Below, in pieces: positions 23,398 through 35,650 of a DNA stretch of 64,000 nucleotides. Position 1 is the stretch's first letter. Every line of letters starts with the position of its first letter. The notes under the pieces were generated by a model. The model searched no databases and was not told the origin of the DNA. It saw only the letters and a program-made list of their open reading frames with translations. A program made the translations under genes and the position numbers. Source of the DNA: Peromyscus leucopus (lineage: Eukaryota > Chordata > Mammalia > Rodentia > Cricetidae); contig NC_051075.1 in NCBI RefSeq assembly GCF_004664715.2, forward strand, positions 33,314,504-33,378,503, written 5' to 3'.

Positions 23398-23765
23398 ACA
23401 TTTTTTAAAGCAATCAATTAATTAAAGCAAACTTAAAAAAAATAGTATACATGGGCTGTCTCTCCATAACAGCAGGATTGAAAATATCAGCTTTAGATGT
23501 GGGGAAGATAAGGCTTATATAGCTCAAAGAGTAGGGCGTTTCCAAATGGTAGTTTTGGCAGGTAAATAGGTGAGGTTCAGAAGCAGGACATTAGCGTAAC
23601 AGACTGGTCATAATGACTTCCTTAAACAAAGACATGATTGCAAGGTGGTCATAACAAGGTAGTCATAGTAACAGATGGTCATAACAACCTTTTTGAATCA
23701 AAGGCATGGTTGCTATTCCTGGAACAGGAAGTACAGAACTATTTGTAGATTCACATCTTTTGAGT
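23398..23765 (-). mobile_element. LTR-like element (probable)
   Basis: An interspersed block with 'gggctgtctctccataacag', 'gctcaaagagtagggcg' and several 'ggtcataa' repeats (23608, 23648, 23677). It recalls a rodent LTR family whose name I am not sure of. Orientation is a guess. Confidence 0.4.
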
Positions 23766-23929
23766 CATAGCAAGATTTAGAAGACAACCAGAGGAATTTT
23801 AAAATCTTGAGCTTTGACTGACAGCAGTAGTCAGAGCTTTATCAGTTTATCAGAACTTTCTTGACTGATGTTAAAAGTTTGAATTTTTGAAATCTTAGTA
23901 TAACAATAGCACCAGGTCCTCTGTGTTTT

Positions 23930-24115
23930 TATTATGGCTTTTAGCTTAGTGTTTATAAGGGACTTCTGGGTTTGCAGACAAGTGGATCTTTGACTTTTAT
24001 ACCTTCTCTTGGGCTCTCTTCTCTGTTTTGGTTTGCCTTTTCCAAGTCCAGTATGATATTTTTTTGCTTTATCTGCTTATATTTTATTGTGTTATATTTT
24101 TAAAAATGAATAAAT
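23930..24115 (+). mobile_element. L1 3' end fragment
   Basis: The order 'agggacttctgggtttgc', 'gacaagtggatctttgactt', 'ccttctcttgggctctct' and 'ctgcttatattttattgtg' is found at the end of rodent L1 3' UTRs. Confidence 0.6.
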
Positions 24116-24148
24116 GGATGAATGAATGAATGAATGAATGAATGAATA
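24114..24148. repeat. (ATGA)n microsatellite
   Basis: Eight or so ATGA units directly after the L1 end at 24115. Confidence 0.95.
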
Positions 24149-24169
24149 CAAACCTGGCCACTAGAGTAA

Positions 24170-24530
24170 AGGTTAAGAACTGAACTGTTATCTGTACCTG
24201 CCAGGAGAGGAAAAACCAGTTTTCTCCAGCGAAATGACATTGGGTATATTAGTTACTCCAGAGTAGGCCTCATATTCAGGAGTACTTGACCAACATACAA
24301 TGGACTCCATAGGTGTGTTTTTGAGTGCTTTTATTTGGTAACAGTGTGTTGTTTTGTTTGTTATGCTTTTATTTATTTTTGTGCTGTTTTGTTTTATTGG
24401 TTTTGTTGTTATATTGGGTTTTTGTTTGTTCTTTTAAAAAAGAACTTAAAGTTGGGTTGGTAGGAAGGGAGAGAGGATATGCAAGATTTGAGGGAGGGGA
24501 AATATGATCAAAATATATTTAAATGTAAAA
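24170..24530 (+). mobile_element. L1 (Lx-type) 3' end, unexpanded copy
   Basis: Follows the same order as 39470-39850 and 59375-59740: 'accagttttctccagcg', 'attgggtatattag', 'actccataggtgtg', 'gaacttaaagttgggttgg', 'atatgatcaaaatatattt'. At the site where the other copies carry microsatellites this one reads only 'ggtgtgtttttgagtgc'. Confidence 0.75.
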
Positions 24531-24689
24531 ATTGTTTTATATATATGTGTGTGTGTATATATGAATACTTAGCACAAATTAGCCTTTATTTTTCTTTTTC
24601 AAAGGCTGAAATCCTTATGTTTATCTTGAATAATACATATCCATCTTTACTGGAACATTGCATCCCTTAATTGGAAACATCCTATTTTC

Positions 24690-25045
24690 CCTTTTCCTCA
24701 GTCTAGGCCCTATGAATGTGGGTTAAAGTTGCATGGCTTGATGTGTTTGTGGGTCTCCTGGCAATGGGACTAGGACCTATCCCAGGATCACAAACTGGCT
24801 TTTTAGAGCCCATTCCCTATGGTGTGATGCCTTACTCAGACTTCTGAGGGGGGGGAGGATCTAGGTCGGTCACCAACATGGTATGACAGCTTGTGTTGAC
24901 TACCCAAGGGAGACCTTACCCTCTATGAGGAGGGGATGGAGGTGGGTGGTGGGGAGCGGTAGAAGAGGAGGAAAGGGGAACAGGGGTTGGCACATAAAAG
25001 GAAAGAATTTTTTTAATAAAAAATTATATATTTAAAAAAAAAGAT
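24690..25045 (+). mobile_element. Cricetid-type L1 3' UTR, second form
   Basis: Contains 'ggcaatgggactaggacc', 'actggctttttagagccc', 'agggagaccttaccctct', a G-rich tract and a final A-rich end. Confidence 0.7.
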
Positions 25046-25049
25046 CATC

Positions 25050-25215
25050 TCTCTCCCTGTGAACTCTATGGATCTGACTATTTTTAGATTCCACACGTAA
25101 GTGGAACCATGCAGCAAATGTCCTTTTGTGATTTGCTTCTGTAACATAAAATAATTTCTTCCAGACAAATTATGTTTTTGCAAATGACACTATTTCATTT
25201 ATTTTTTTTTTAATA
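25050..25215 (-). mobile_element. Ancient L1 ORF2 end
   Basis: Reads 'tttttagattccacacgtaa', 'gtggaaccatgcag', 'tcttccagacaaattatg', the reverse of the C-terminal coding end of old mammalian L1. No open frame. Confidence 0.6.
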
Positions 25216-26162
25216 AGGACAATTGGATAATTTATTGACAATATTTCTGAAAGATTCTTCACAGTAGTTACAAATTATTTTCAAATATAAACTATTGATA
25301 GGTGTAGGGATGTTTGAGATTATTATTGCATGTCCTCTTAGTAGACATAATTATACATAAAATATAGAATTTGATTTTATTATAAATAGGAAGTTCAAGT
25401 TGTGGAGTCATTAGGAATAGTATCCAATATAAAAAGGTTTTTTTTTTTTTTAACCAATTCAAGAGTTCTCTACAAAATCTGTATATTATTTGCTCTGAGT
25501 TACAAACAAACTAGATTTGAAAATCTTATTGCACAAAAATAGTAACATGTTCATTAAAGTTATGTCCTTTATACTAGAAGTAACATAAATAAAATTATTA
25601 AAAAACTAATATAATGCATTATTGATTCTCTAATGGAGAAATGTTATTTTAAAGATACAAAGAAGATAATGCATAAAACTTTTGAGTCCAAGAGAATTTA
25701 TAACAAATCTCATATTTGTCTACAAAACCATACTCTGTTGCACAATCTTTTCTATTTGTCTATAAACATTTTTTCTTTTGTACAATCTCAATAACCACTT
25801 CCCTCTCTCCCCACACAAGTATTTCTTCTACATGTTCCATTTGTCGCAAATAGAAAAAAAAAATTCTACTTAAAAGTCAACTACATTGCAACATTCATAG
25901 AAGTCTCCTTCCTTTGGCTTAAAATTTCTTGGCAATCTAAACATGGTAGACATCAATATGCATAGTTAAGTAATTAAAACAATATGCATCTGCCCATACA
26001 TTGCTAATCATGTAATTAAATAAAATATTAAATTAATAACATGTCTGCAACAATCGAATAAACTTAACATTTATATATACGTCATTATTTTCTTAAAACT
26101 TGAAAATATATTGCTATTATTAATGCTTTATCTTGAGTAATGTATTTAGTATGTAAAATTTG
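25216..26162. other. Unique AT-rich DNA
   Basis: No gene or repeat family seen. Confidence 0.5.
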
Positions 26163-26340
26163 GTGGCTGAAGAGATGGCTCAGCGATTTAAAGTGCATGG
26201 TTAAGGATAGGAGTGTGTTTTCCATCATCCACATTTGTTGGCTCATAACCACACGTAACTGCATATCCACTGGGATTATGCGTTTGGCCACCTGCACGAG
26301 CACACATGCACATAATTATAAAATAATAATAAACTAAAGT
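26163..26340 (+). mobile_element. B2/B3-type SINE
   Basis: Starts 'ggtggctgaagagatggctc', the tRNA-like A-box region, then 'ggctcataaccacacgtaac' and an end rich in 'aataataataaac'. Ordinary orientation. Confidence 0.8.
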
Positions 26341-27260
26341 ACTCACAAACTTCCAATAGAAGAGCAAATTACTATATATAAAACAAAAATAACAAAACAA
26401 AGCATAAAAATAAATTTTAGGTGATGAAGAAAAAGTTGAGGTTATGGGCATATTCTGTTCCCCCATACAAACCTGGTAAATAGTACAAACAAACAGACAA
26501 AAAAAAGAAAAAGAAAAAGAAAAAAGAAAAAAAATTGAACAAAGCATCAGAATAAAAAGTCACAGGACAATTGTGGTCTATTAAATGAGAGCATTGAAAA
26601 GGGACTGTGTTGAGGTGCAATTTAAGCTTTATCCTCGGGGACGAGAAAACATAACTTGTTGTGAGCAAGAAGTACATTAATGCTAGAAGGAAATGGTTCA
26701 TAAAGAACTGTGCTCCACAAATATGAAGAATGGAGTCCAGTATGACTGGAGTTTACTGAGCAAAGGAAGGAATTGCAAAAGTTTAGTCTGAAAGATAGCA
26801 TACTTAATGGAATTAAAAATAAAACATGCTAAGAAGGTAGGTTTTAATATTATCTCATGTAAAGTGGATGGTAAGGGAACTCAGGTCCATCTCAAGAGCA
26901 AAGAGAGGGCTGGAGGCATGCAAGAGCAGAAGTAGGAATGTGGCTATTGTTCAGGAGAATGGCTGTGACAGGCTGGCCCAGAGCACTGGGAGGGGGGCAG
27001 ATAGCAAATAGTTATTGAAGAGTTAAATATTGGGAAAACATTACCCTACAAAGAAACAAATATAAATTCAAGCATCCCGATCATATTTTCTTAAGAATCT
27101 GAATTATATATTGTATTACCCCCCATTAAATGGTCTTGCTTTGTGATTATTCATAATTGATGGTTTAAGAGGAATTGATCAAAACAAAAATACCTCACAA
27201 AAATACGTAGCTGATTTCCCACGTTTTCCTGATCAAACTGAATAATATAAAAGACTAATC
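26341..27260. other. Unique AT-rich DNA
   Basis: No gene seen. An A/G low-complexity stretch with 'aaaaag' units lies at 26498-26536 and explains the Phe-rich ORFs on the minus strand. Confidence 0.5.
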
Positions 27261-27264
27261 ATAT

Positions 27265-27420
27265 GAAACTAAGCAGCACTCCTCCATGGCCTCTGCATCA
27301 GCTTCTGCCTCCAAGATCCCACCTAGTTTGTTCCTTCCCTAACTTCCTTCAATGACAAACAGTGATACAGAAATGTAAGCCAAACAACTCCCCAAAAACA
27401 ATATTCATAAAAGTGCAAGA
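27265..27420 (+). mobile_element. MaLR-like LTR 3' half (family M)
   Basis: Reads 'taagcagcactcctccatgg', 'cttccttcaatgacaaacag', 'gaaatgtaagccaaacaac', the same block seen at 39895 and 60745. It resembles the 3' half of a MaLR LTR. Confidence 0.6.
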
Positions 27421-27481
27421 TGATATAAGTATATTTGGTATATTTATATATTGCATAATGATATAAATAAATGTATTAAAG

Positions 27482-27598
27482 GAGCCGGGCAGCAGTGGCA
27501 CACACCTTTAATCCCAGCACTCAGGAGGCAGAGCCAGGGAGATCCCTGGTCTACAGAGTGAGATCCAGGACAGGCACCACGGAGAAACCCTGAAGACA
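27482..27598 (+). mobile_element. B1 SINE, partial
   Basis: 'gccgggcagcagtggcacac', 'ctttaatcccagcactcagg', a shortened middle, 'gatccaggacaggcaccac' and 'gagaaaccctg'. Missing about 30 bp in the middle and the A tail. Confidence 0.88.
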
Positions 27599-27599
27599 G

Positions 27600-27970
27600 T
27601 GCCATCTGTTTTAATATGGAGGTAGCACTGATTGATCAACCTTATGTAAGTCTGATGTTTGTCTACCTATTCCAAGTTTTTCTCACTGTAGCTGAAGCGG
27701 GTGCTGGTAATCTTATGGAGACACAAAGAAAAATTTTAGGATTATGGTCAAGTCCTGACTGGAGTAGTCTGTGAAGCTGTATTCTCTGAAACAGTTGCTT
27801 TGAAGTTGATTTTGGTTGTTGGATGACCTGGACCAAGGTATCATTGGAGACCTTTTAGGGGGTCTTGACTGGTCCAACCATATTAGTCTGGAAGCAATCA
27901 ATAGGTTCTCATTTTCAGAGTCTTTACATGCTGCTTCTCCTGGCGGTGGCTGCAGTGTCTGCTATTTCAT
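27600..27970 (-). mobile_element. ERV internal-like fragment (tentative)
   Basis: Contains 'gttgcttgaag'-like and 'gtatcattggagacctttt' blocks that I associate with rodent ERV2 internal regions, and ends with 'catgctgcttctcctggcgg', which resembles the type B LTR ('gcttctcctggtggtgg' at 5713). Two 60-70 codon ORFs overlap on opposite strands and are not meaningful. Confidence 0.4.
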
Positions 27971-27989
27971 TTATTTAAAAGGTACAATA

Positions 27990-29860
27990 ATGTACTGCTA
28001 TAAATTTCACTGCAGCCTGTCTTTACCATCTTGAGCCCTAGGTGATACTTGGGTAGTTTTCACACCCCTGCAAATGTGAACAGTGCTGAAATGAATGTAA
28101 GAATGCAAATATGGCTCCTGGATCATGATTTAAGTTTTTTTTAGATCCTTTTCCAGATACAGGATTGTTGAATCATGTGATAGCCTGGATTTTGTTTTTC
28201 TAGAACACACATAGCATTTCGCACAGTGATTGAACTTTAATTCTTTGTATTAACACCGTGGAAGAGTCCACCCCACCCTGACACACAATCTGTCCTTTTT
28301 GGTAGTTGTGTTATAGTCAGCAATGATGGGTGTAAGATGAGATTTGACTGATTTTTTTATTTTTGTTTGCAATTCCTCAGTTCTGTTTCTCATGTATTTG
28401 TTGGCCGTAAGTGTTTCTTTTCTGGAAAACTATCCTTTAGAGTCCTTATCCCATTTCGTAATTGGTTTTTAAACTACCAAATTGTAGCAGCCCCATGCAC
28501 ATTTTGTAGACTAACTCCTTATTAATCATATGGTTCAGAATACCTTTTCTCCTGTCACAGACTGGCCATTCAGTTTCTAATTTCATTGGTTGTGCAGAAG
28601 CCTTTCTGCCTGATGCCTTCTCACTACAACACTTTCGGCTTTGTTGCCTGTGTTTTTGGTGTCACATCTATGAAGTTATTACCAAGACTGCTGTTACCAA
28701 GTTTCTTTTCTGTTTTCAAAAACTTTAAAATGTTTATGTCTCATGTTCAAGTTTTAATCTGATTTGACTTTTTTATTGTATAAAATAACAGTCCAACTTC
28801 ATTTCTTCCTCTGGGTGTCCAATTTCCGCATTACTATCTGTTGAATAAAAAAAATCCTGTCGTCAGTTTACATTAGTGACACTCTGGTAAAAATCAGTTC
28901 ACTATAGAGTCTGAATTTCTGAAATTATTTGTTGACTCTGTATTTGGCTTCATTAGCTTATATGCTAGTCTTTATGCAAATACCACATCATTGTCACCAC
29001 TTGTGGGTTTGAACTTCAATGTCAAAATGATGTCTTCAGCTTTTATCTTTTTTCTCAATACTAGTTTGGCTAATTGTGATCTTTTGTAATGGTACATGGA
29101 TGTGGTAATTATGTTTGCTATTAATATCTTTGTAAACTACCATTCTGAATTCATACATTTATTTTAATGGTTTATTTCTATTTATGTTTATATGCTGTGT
29201 ATGTGTGTACAGGTGCCTGTGGAGTCAGGGATAAGAAGTTGGATCCCTGGAGCTGGAGTTATGATGGCTGTGAACCGCTGATGGGAGTCCTCAGAGACAA
29301 ATCTTTGCCCTTAGAAACAGCAGCAAATGGTCTCAACAGCTGAGCAATCTCTCTACCCTCCAGTTTCTAATGTTAAGGCTTTTAATGCATCTGTGGAAGA
29401 TTTTCGACAGTGTGTATTATTTAACAATATTAAGTCTGCACATATTAAGTATTGCACACAGCCTATCTTCTTGATTGTGTTTTGAGTTCTTTCACAAGTG
29501 CAGTATATTCCTAAGTATACAAATTTTTTACCTCCTTAGTTAAGTTAATTTTTGGATACTATTATGTATCCAAGATTGTTTTCTTAATTTTTTTGAGACA
29601 GATCATTGTTAGAAATGCAACTGAATTTTTAATTTGTCAATGCTGTTGAATTCCTGTGTTAGTTTAACAGTTTTGGGGGAGGAGTTTTAAGTGCTTTTGT
29701 ATATTTGATGTCATTTGCAAGCAAGAGAAATTTTACTTCTTTTTGAAGTTAGATGCTTTTTAATTCTTTTTCTTACCTGAATACTTTAGTTTTGACTGCA
29801 GGTGATGGAATAAAGAGAAGCAGTGAGCCTGGGCTTATCTTGTAGAGGAGCTTTTGAGTT
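27990..29860 (-). mobile_element. Ancient L1 ORF2 remnant with nested SINE
   Basis: Read inverted it follows mammalian L1 ORF2: 'gaacagtgctgaaatgaatg', 'ggttgtgcagaagcctttct', 'gtttttggtgtcacatctat', 'gtgtccaatttccgcatta', 'cagcttttatcttttttctc'. A B3-like SINE at 29172-29366 splits it, and L1-like sequence continues to about 29860. Frame is broken throughout. Confidence 0.7.
29172..29366 (-). mobile_element. B3-type SINE inside L1
   Basis: 'gtacaggtgcctgtggagtc', 'ggatccctggagctggagtt', 'agctgagcaatctctctacc', the inverted B3 order. L1-like sequence lies on both sides. Confidence 0.8.
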
Positions 29861-29884
29861 TTCATTCTTCAGTGGCCCTCTACT

Positions 29885-30235
29885 TACTCTCCCTGTTCCT
29901 GAGAAGAAGCTGAAAAACAAGAAAGAAAATAAAAATGGACATCTATAGAGTGAAATATTGGATAACTAAATGCATGAATTGCTGGTATATGCTACCACTT
30001 GGATGGACCTTGAAAATGTTATGCAAAGGCACAGAAAACCATGTTTTATGACTTACACAATTAAGGTATCTACTTTAGAGACAAACATACAGAAACAGAA
30101 AGTATATATGTAATTGTTTAGGGCTGAGTGATCTATTGAGAATAAATGTGAACTGACTAGTAATGGGTACAGAATTTCTTTGGAAAACGCTTAAGTTATT
30201 CTAAAGACTAAATGTTAATTTATTTATTGACATGA
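29885..30235 (+). mobile_element. Ancient L1 3' end
   Basis: 'gctaccacttggatggacct', 'tgaaaatgttatgcaaagg', 'agaaacagaaagtatatatg' and 'aatgggtacagaatttcttt' follow the last part of ORF2 and the 3' UTR start of old L1. Opposite in orientation to its left neighbour. Confidence 0.7.
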
Positions 30236-31695
30236 TGTTATTATTCTAAGCAAACTTTCTGCTTCTTGACATTCTTTTCTGTTAAGATGTATAACTGCTC
30301 CATGTCCCTCAAGGTACTAATAGCATAGAAAATATGTACAATATTTAGCAACACAATACGTATAATATTTATCACATTCATGTTGGATCCAGTGTGTGTG
30401 TGAGTAAATCAGTAGTCAGAGTCACGTGTAATTTTTGTTGCGTACATACCTGACCCCTGCTAAATGCTTCAACTTTGTTGTCTCAGTTCTTTTAGCAGCC
30501 ACACAGAATCAAGTTTTAATGTTTTTGTATCTGAGAGGATTAATATTTGTGGAGATCAAGTAGTCAAGATGGTGTTGAAATGCTGCCCATCTAAAGTTCG
30601 TATTTTCTACATACGATTCTGCTTCTTACACAGAGGTTGAGTATTTTTCATATTTTCCTTCATCCACAAACAAGTAAATTTCAAAATGTGGCATATGATT
30701 GTCCCAAATAAATATAAGCTTATAAATTGCTTCATTAAATCTTACATCAACAAAATGATAGAGTTTTATACTGCCAAACCTCATATTTTCTCTCTTTTTC
30801 ATTCACACCAAATGAAAACATGACTTTGACAGCCTCTGTAAAACATGTCATGTGCAAAAGTGAAATGGGAGAGTGACCTGAAAGGAACTCACTTCTGAGG
30901 ATTTCACGAACCAGCAACTGAGCATTCACTTCACCCATGACAAGACATAGACAGGATAGCTGAGAAAGTAAGATCTCAGTGTGCTTGATCCTGACCCAAT
31001 GTACAGGCAGATATAGGGCAAATGGTACAGCAGATTGCATGGAAAGCTGTGGTATGGAAACCAGTTTTTCTTGCTGAGATAGTGAGTTGCATAGATGTTT
31101 AGAAAACATTGAATTACTTATAAAATAGTTTAAAAAATCTCTAATACTCCATTATTAAATAAGGATCAGGGATTTGTAAAATATATCCTACTTTGAAACA
31201 AAGCTTGCATGATCTTATCTTTTGATCTCTTCTTCAGAAACATCAGAAACTTCAACAGATGAAAATAAAAGACTATGAAGGCTCCAATGGCATTATTAAT
31301 TTTCTGGCAAAAATGATTCTTACTTTATAAATTATCTTTTGCATAAGCAAGAAAAAGCAAGAGTACATAATATAAATTTCAGATATTCATAAAATTAAAG
31401 GAATGTGTAAATGTGGCTCATCAGTGATGTAATGATTGAGCCAAATTAGGACCTGGTTCTCCCTCTGGTTCTACTGAACATCTGATACTTGGTCTCTGAC
31501 TGAAAGGGAAAAAATAGCATCTGGAATAGATTTAATACAGAATAAATCAATATTTGTACAAAGTATTTTGAATGAGGTCTATCTGGTCCTGGGCAAGTGC
31601 TGTACTCTTTGAATACTTATGTTTTCATAGTGAAGAATAATGTTGAAATACTAACACACACACATATATATACATATAAATGCACACATATATAA
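30236..31695. other. Unique AT-rich DNA
   Basis: No gene seen. The 120-codon minus-strand ORF at 30747-31109 is the longest frame outside recognised repeats, but it resembles no family I know and could be chance. Alternating CA/TA runs lie near 31655-31700. Confidence 0.45.
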
Positions 31696-31699
31696 ATAC

Positions 31700-32480
31700 A
31701 AACCTGCTGGACCATTTTTATTATTTATGTATGTATATATGATTTCAGGACTGACAACTTTGTATTGGATAGCCAACTGGCTTCAGGTTAAATCTCCTCC
31801 TTTCATCAGTCATTTGTTGCCTGTATTTCTTTGTCTAGGGATTGAACCCTTATGAAATTTTTCTTGTTTCGCATTAGCATATCTATTGTATTATCATTAT
31901 TAAGATATTGTTTAGGCAGCTCTTTCTGGGATACAGTCTCATAGTAGATTTCTTAGTGCTCTTGTTCTTATACTCTTCAAGTTTTTCACGTGGGATTTTC
32001 CATGAGCCTTAGGTGCAGGAGCTGTTGTAGATGTATCCCTTAGGGCCACTCCATACTTTCCTTTGATCTCCGCGTTGTGTCCAGTTGTGGTGTTCTGTAA
32101 TGGTCACCTTTGTAGTAAAGAAAAGCTTCTTTGATGAAGGTTGAGAGCTACACATACATGTGTGTGAAGTCTAAGGTTTAGAATGTAGTTAGAAATCATG
32201 CTGGTCGAGTAAAGTGGTGGTGGTAGGTTCTCTTCTAAGATGCACAACTTCACTAGCTCCAAGCAGGTGGCTGTGTTTCTAGCACTAGGCATGATGTCCC
32301 TCTTGTTGATCAGACCTTAAGTCAAATTAGACAGCCATTGGTTACCACCAAGATGTGGGAACCTCTATTGCACCTTAAGGGATAACTTGTCATGCTGATC
32401 ATTATTGTGGTTCATAGGTATCACACCTAGTTATGTCTATTAATTGCTTCCCTCCCTTGGCATCTTGCACAGTACATTTT
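31700..32480 (+). mobile_element. Unclassified rodent repeat (family R)
   Basis: 'caggactgacaactttgtat', 'cagtcatttgttgcctgta', 'atgagccttaggtgcaggag', 'gaaaagcttctttgatgaag', 'tggtggtaggttctcttct'. Shares its order with 14570-15480 and short pieces at 38770 and 62470. Confidence 0.55.
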
Positions 32481-33195
32481 GGTGTTATGGAAACTAGACC
32501 TCAGGAAGTAGGCTTTTGTTCTAATAATATGTATGGAGAAATATTACTTTTCTATAAATTCTCAAAGCATTTAATATTTTTCTTAAAATTAATTATAATA
32601 AGTTTCTAGTACTATAATTTGAGCTATGAACCATTTTGAAAGTTTCTTTTCTATTTCAAATATTTACCTGGAAATTTCATTTTTTTTAATGGCTGAGTAA
32701 TACTCCATTGTGTAAATGCATGGCATTTTCTTTATCCATTAATTGGATACTGATCCATAAATGGATGTCCATTAATGGACATCTAGGTTGTTTCCAATTT
32801 CTGGCTATTATGACAAGAGCAGCAATGAACATGGCTGAGCAAGTGTCTCTGTGGTAGGATGAAGCATCCATTGGGCAAATACCTAAGTGTGGTATAGCTG
32901 GATCTTGACTAGGTAAATTCTCATGTTCCTTAGGAATTCCCACACTGATTTCCAAAATGGCTGTACATGTTTTCATTCCCACCGGCAATGAAGAAGTATT
33001 TCCCTTACTACACATCCTTGTCAGTGTGAGCTGTCATTTGCTTTATTAAACTTAGTCATTCTGATGGGGGTACGATAAAATCTCAATGTAATTTTGATTT
33101 GCATTTCCTTGATGACTGAAGACATTGAACATTTCTTAAAGTGTTTCTTAGTCATTTGTATTTCATATTTTGAGAATTCTCTGTACCCTATTTTT

Positions 33196-33352
33196 GTTTT
33201 GATTTGAGGTAGGATTACTTTGTGTAACCCTATTTTTGAACTCACTCTGTAGACCAGGCTGGCCTCTAACTCAGAGAGATCTGCCTGCCTCTACCTCCTG
33301 AGTGCTGGTATTAAAGGCATGTGCCATCACCACCTGGCCTGGACTTCATTTT
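33196..33352 (-). mobile_element. B1 SINE inside L1
   Basis: 'gtagaccaggctggcctcta', 'agagagatctgcctgcctct', 'gagtgctggtattaaaggca'. Flanked by an imperfect duplication: 'ctgtaccctattttt' (33181-33195) and 'ctggacttcattttt' (about 33338-33352). Its 5' (right) end is short of a full B1. Confidence 0.88.
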
Positions 33353-33966
33353 TAATTGGGTTATTTTTTTTTGACATTTAGATTTTTTAGTTCTTTATAT
33401 ATTTTGGATATTAGCCCCCTATAGGATATGTAGTTGGTAAAATTTTTTTTCTTATTCTGTAGGTTGCTGCTTTGTCCAGGTAACAGTGCCCTTCCATTCA
33501 TAAGGTCCCATTTATTAATTGTTCTTAGTGCCTATGCTAGTAATGTTCAGAAAGTTGTTTGCTGTGCTAATGAGTTCAAGACTACTCCGCATTTTCTCTT
33601 CTATCAGTATCAGTGTATCTCATTTTATGTTGAGGTCTTTGATTGATTTGGAGTTGAGTTTTGGCCAAGATGATAACTATGGATCTCTTTGGATTCCTCT
33701 ATATGCATCTAGTTTGATCAGCACCATTTGTTGAAGATGCAAAGATGCTATCTCTTTTTCTAGTATTTATTTCTGACTTCTTTATGTAAACCAGGTATAC
33801 ATCAGTGTGGATTTAGTGTTTTCAATTCTATTCAATTGGTCAACATGTCTGTTTTATGCCAATACCATTCTGTTTATATTATATCTCATTGTATAATTTG
33901 AGGTCAAGGATGGTGATACATCCTCCAGATCCTTTATTATTCAGAATTGTTTAGCTATTCTGAAAA

Positions 33967-33968
<2 letters not shown>

Positions 33969-34009
<41 letters not shown>
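33969..34009. repeat. (TG)n microsatellite
   Basis: Twenty TG units inside the inverted L1. Confidence 0.97.
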
Positions 34010-34011
<2 letters not shown>

Positions 34012-34565
34012 CCATATGAAGCTGAAAACGTCTGTGAAATATTGTCTTGGAATTTTTCTGTGGGTTTCATTGAAACTACAGATTTCTTTTGGTAGGATGG
34101 TTATTTTTACTATAATGATCCTTCTGACCCCCATAGGCATGGAAGAGCTTTCCATCTTCTAAAGTCTTCTTCAATGTCTAAATTGTTTTTATTATACAAG
34201 CCTTTCACATGCTTGGTTAGAGTTACCCTAAAATATTTTATGTTATTTGAGGCTATTTTGAAAGGTGGCGTTTCCCTGATTTCTCTCTCTGTTTGCCATT
34301 TGTTTCCAAGAGAAGGCTACTGATTTTTGTGAGTTAATTTTGTATCTTGCTATTTTGTTGAAAGTTTTTTTTTTTATCAGTGTAGGAGTTTCCTAGTGAA
34401 ATTTTTAGGGTCACTTATGTGTTCTATCATATCATCTGCAAATAAATATATTTGGCCTCTTTCCTTCCTGTTTGTATTCCCCTGGTCTCCTTCAGTTGTC
34501 TTATTGCAATTTTTAAATTGTACAATAAAAGATACAAAGGAACTTGCTGTCCCCATCAGTGTATA

Positions 34566-35240
34566 AGATGTTTTTAATGTGTACTCACAAAGCATTAGGT
34601 TTTATTTTCAGTGTATGTGCCCTTAATTTATGAACAAGTTAAACTCTGTATGTACTTCTGATATACAAATGCAAAAATAAAAAAAATGTATTTTGCTTTA
34701 AGCCTCTCCATATGTTTTTGTTTTTTGTAATTTGCAGTGTATTAAGGAAAACTAACACAAAATTTGTCACCTGAAAGCGAAGTGTGGTGACTGTGTTAGT
34801 AGCCATTAGAACTTAAGAAAAGCCCAATTTTGTTCTACTGGATTATGGAGTATGTGCCTGGGAAGATTCAGAAGGAAGCAGGTGTCCTTATTATGATCAG
34901 ATGGCACCAAGGTTGTGGCAGTGTCTTCTTTTAGTTATGTACAAAGCGTTACTTATAAACAAGGCAAATGCATGTAGCTGAGGCCATTTCCAGTTGATGT
35001 GCTACAAGTGTAGTTGGATATTTTCATACTGAACATACCACAGTTTTAAAGGGAAGAGACAAGTTGAACAAGCTCTTGAACAAAAGAGCCAAGAAATTTT
35101 GAAATTTTTTTCTCTAAGTGCCAAAATCCCCTAACTGACAGAAAGTGACTCTAAGCATGATCCACAGGAAGATTGAAAGCTATGAAGCTACCACTTTTTC
35201 CTAAAACCAAGAATTTTAATTTAGTTGAATCTTTGAAAGT
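34566..35240. other. Unique DNA
   Basis: No gene or repeat family seen. Confidence 0.5.
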
Positions 35241-35244
35241 TTCT

Positions 35245-35448
35245 TTTATTTTTAAATTATATGTATGTGTTTATCCATATATGGATGTGTGTACTACCTG
35301 GCAGAGGTCAGAGGTATTACATCCATCTAAAGCTGGAGTTATTGGCTGCTATGGCTCCTCCCTCATCTCCCCCATGGGTGCTGGAAACCAAACTTTGGGC
35401 CTCTGTAAGCCCAGTACTAACACTTGAATTCTGAGCTGCCTCCCCAGT
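35245..35448 (-). mobile_element. B3-type SINE, diverged
   Basis: 'tttttaaattatatgtatgt', 'atccatctaaagctggagtt', 'catgggtgctggaaaccaaa', 'gagctgcctccccag' keep the inverted B3 order. Confidence 0.75.
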
Positions 35449-35650
35449 CAGGGAACCTGACAATTTAAAACTCTTTGCCGATTGGATTTACCTCTCAATT
35501 CATCTCAACAATATGAGTCTTTAGGATGCTTAAACCCAGTGTCTATCAACCACTTCAGTGGGAAAATGGAAGGGAGACAATGTTACCTCTGAGATTTGTG
35601 GAGGCGGCTTTTGTTTAATGGCGTGGAACTAGTGATTTTCCTGCAAGACT

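Larger units (their letters stand above)
32680..34565 (-). mobile_element. L1 ORF2 remnant (rodent), with nested B1 and (TG)n
   Basis: Inverted L1: 'atggctgagtaatactccat' at the ORF2 C-terminal side, 'ggttgtttccaatttctggc', 'gatttgcatttccttgatga', 'cagcaccatttgttgaaga', 'atatcatctgcaaataaata'. About 1.7 kb of ORF2 reverse-transcriptase and C-terminal coding with frame breaks. The frames at 32686-33015 and 33021-33245 are parts of it. A B1 (33196-33337) and (TG)n (33969-34009) lie inside. Confidence 0.88.

Noticed and set aside
32686..33245. Two minus-strand ORFs of 74-109 codons as a gene
   Set aside because: They are pieces of an inverted, frame-broken L1 ORF2.
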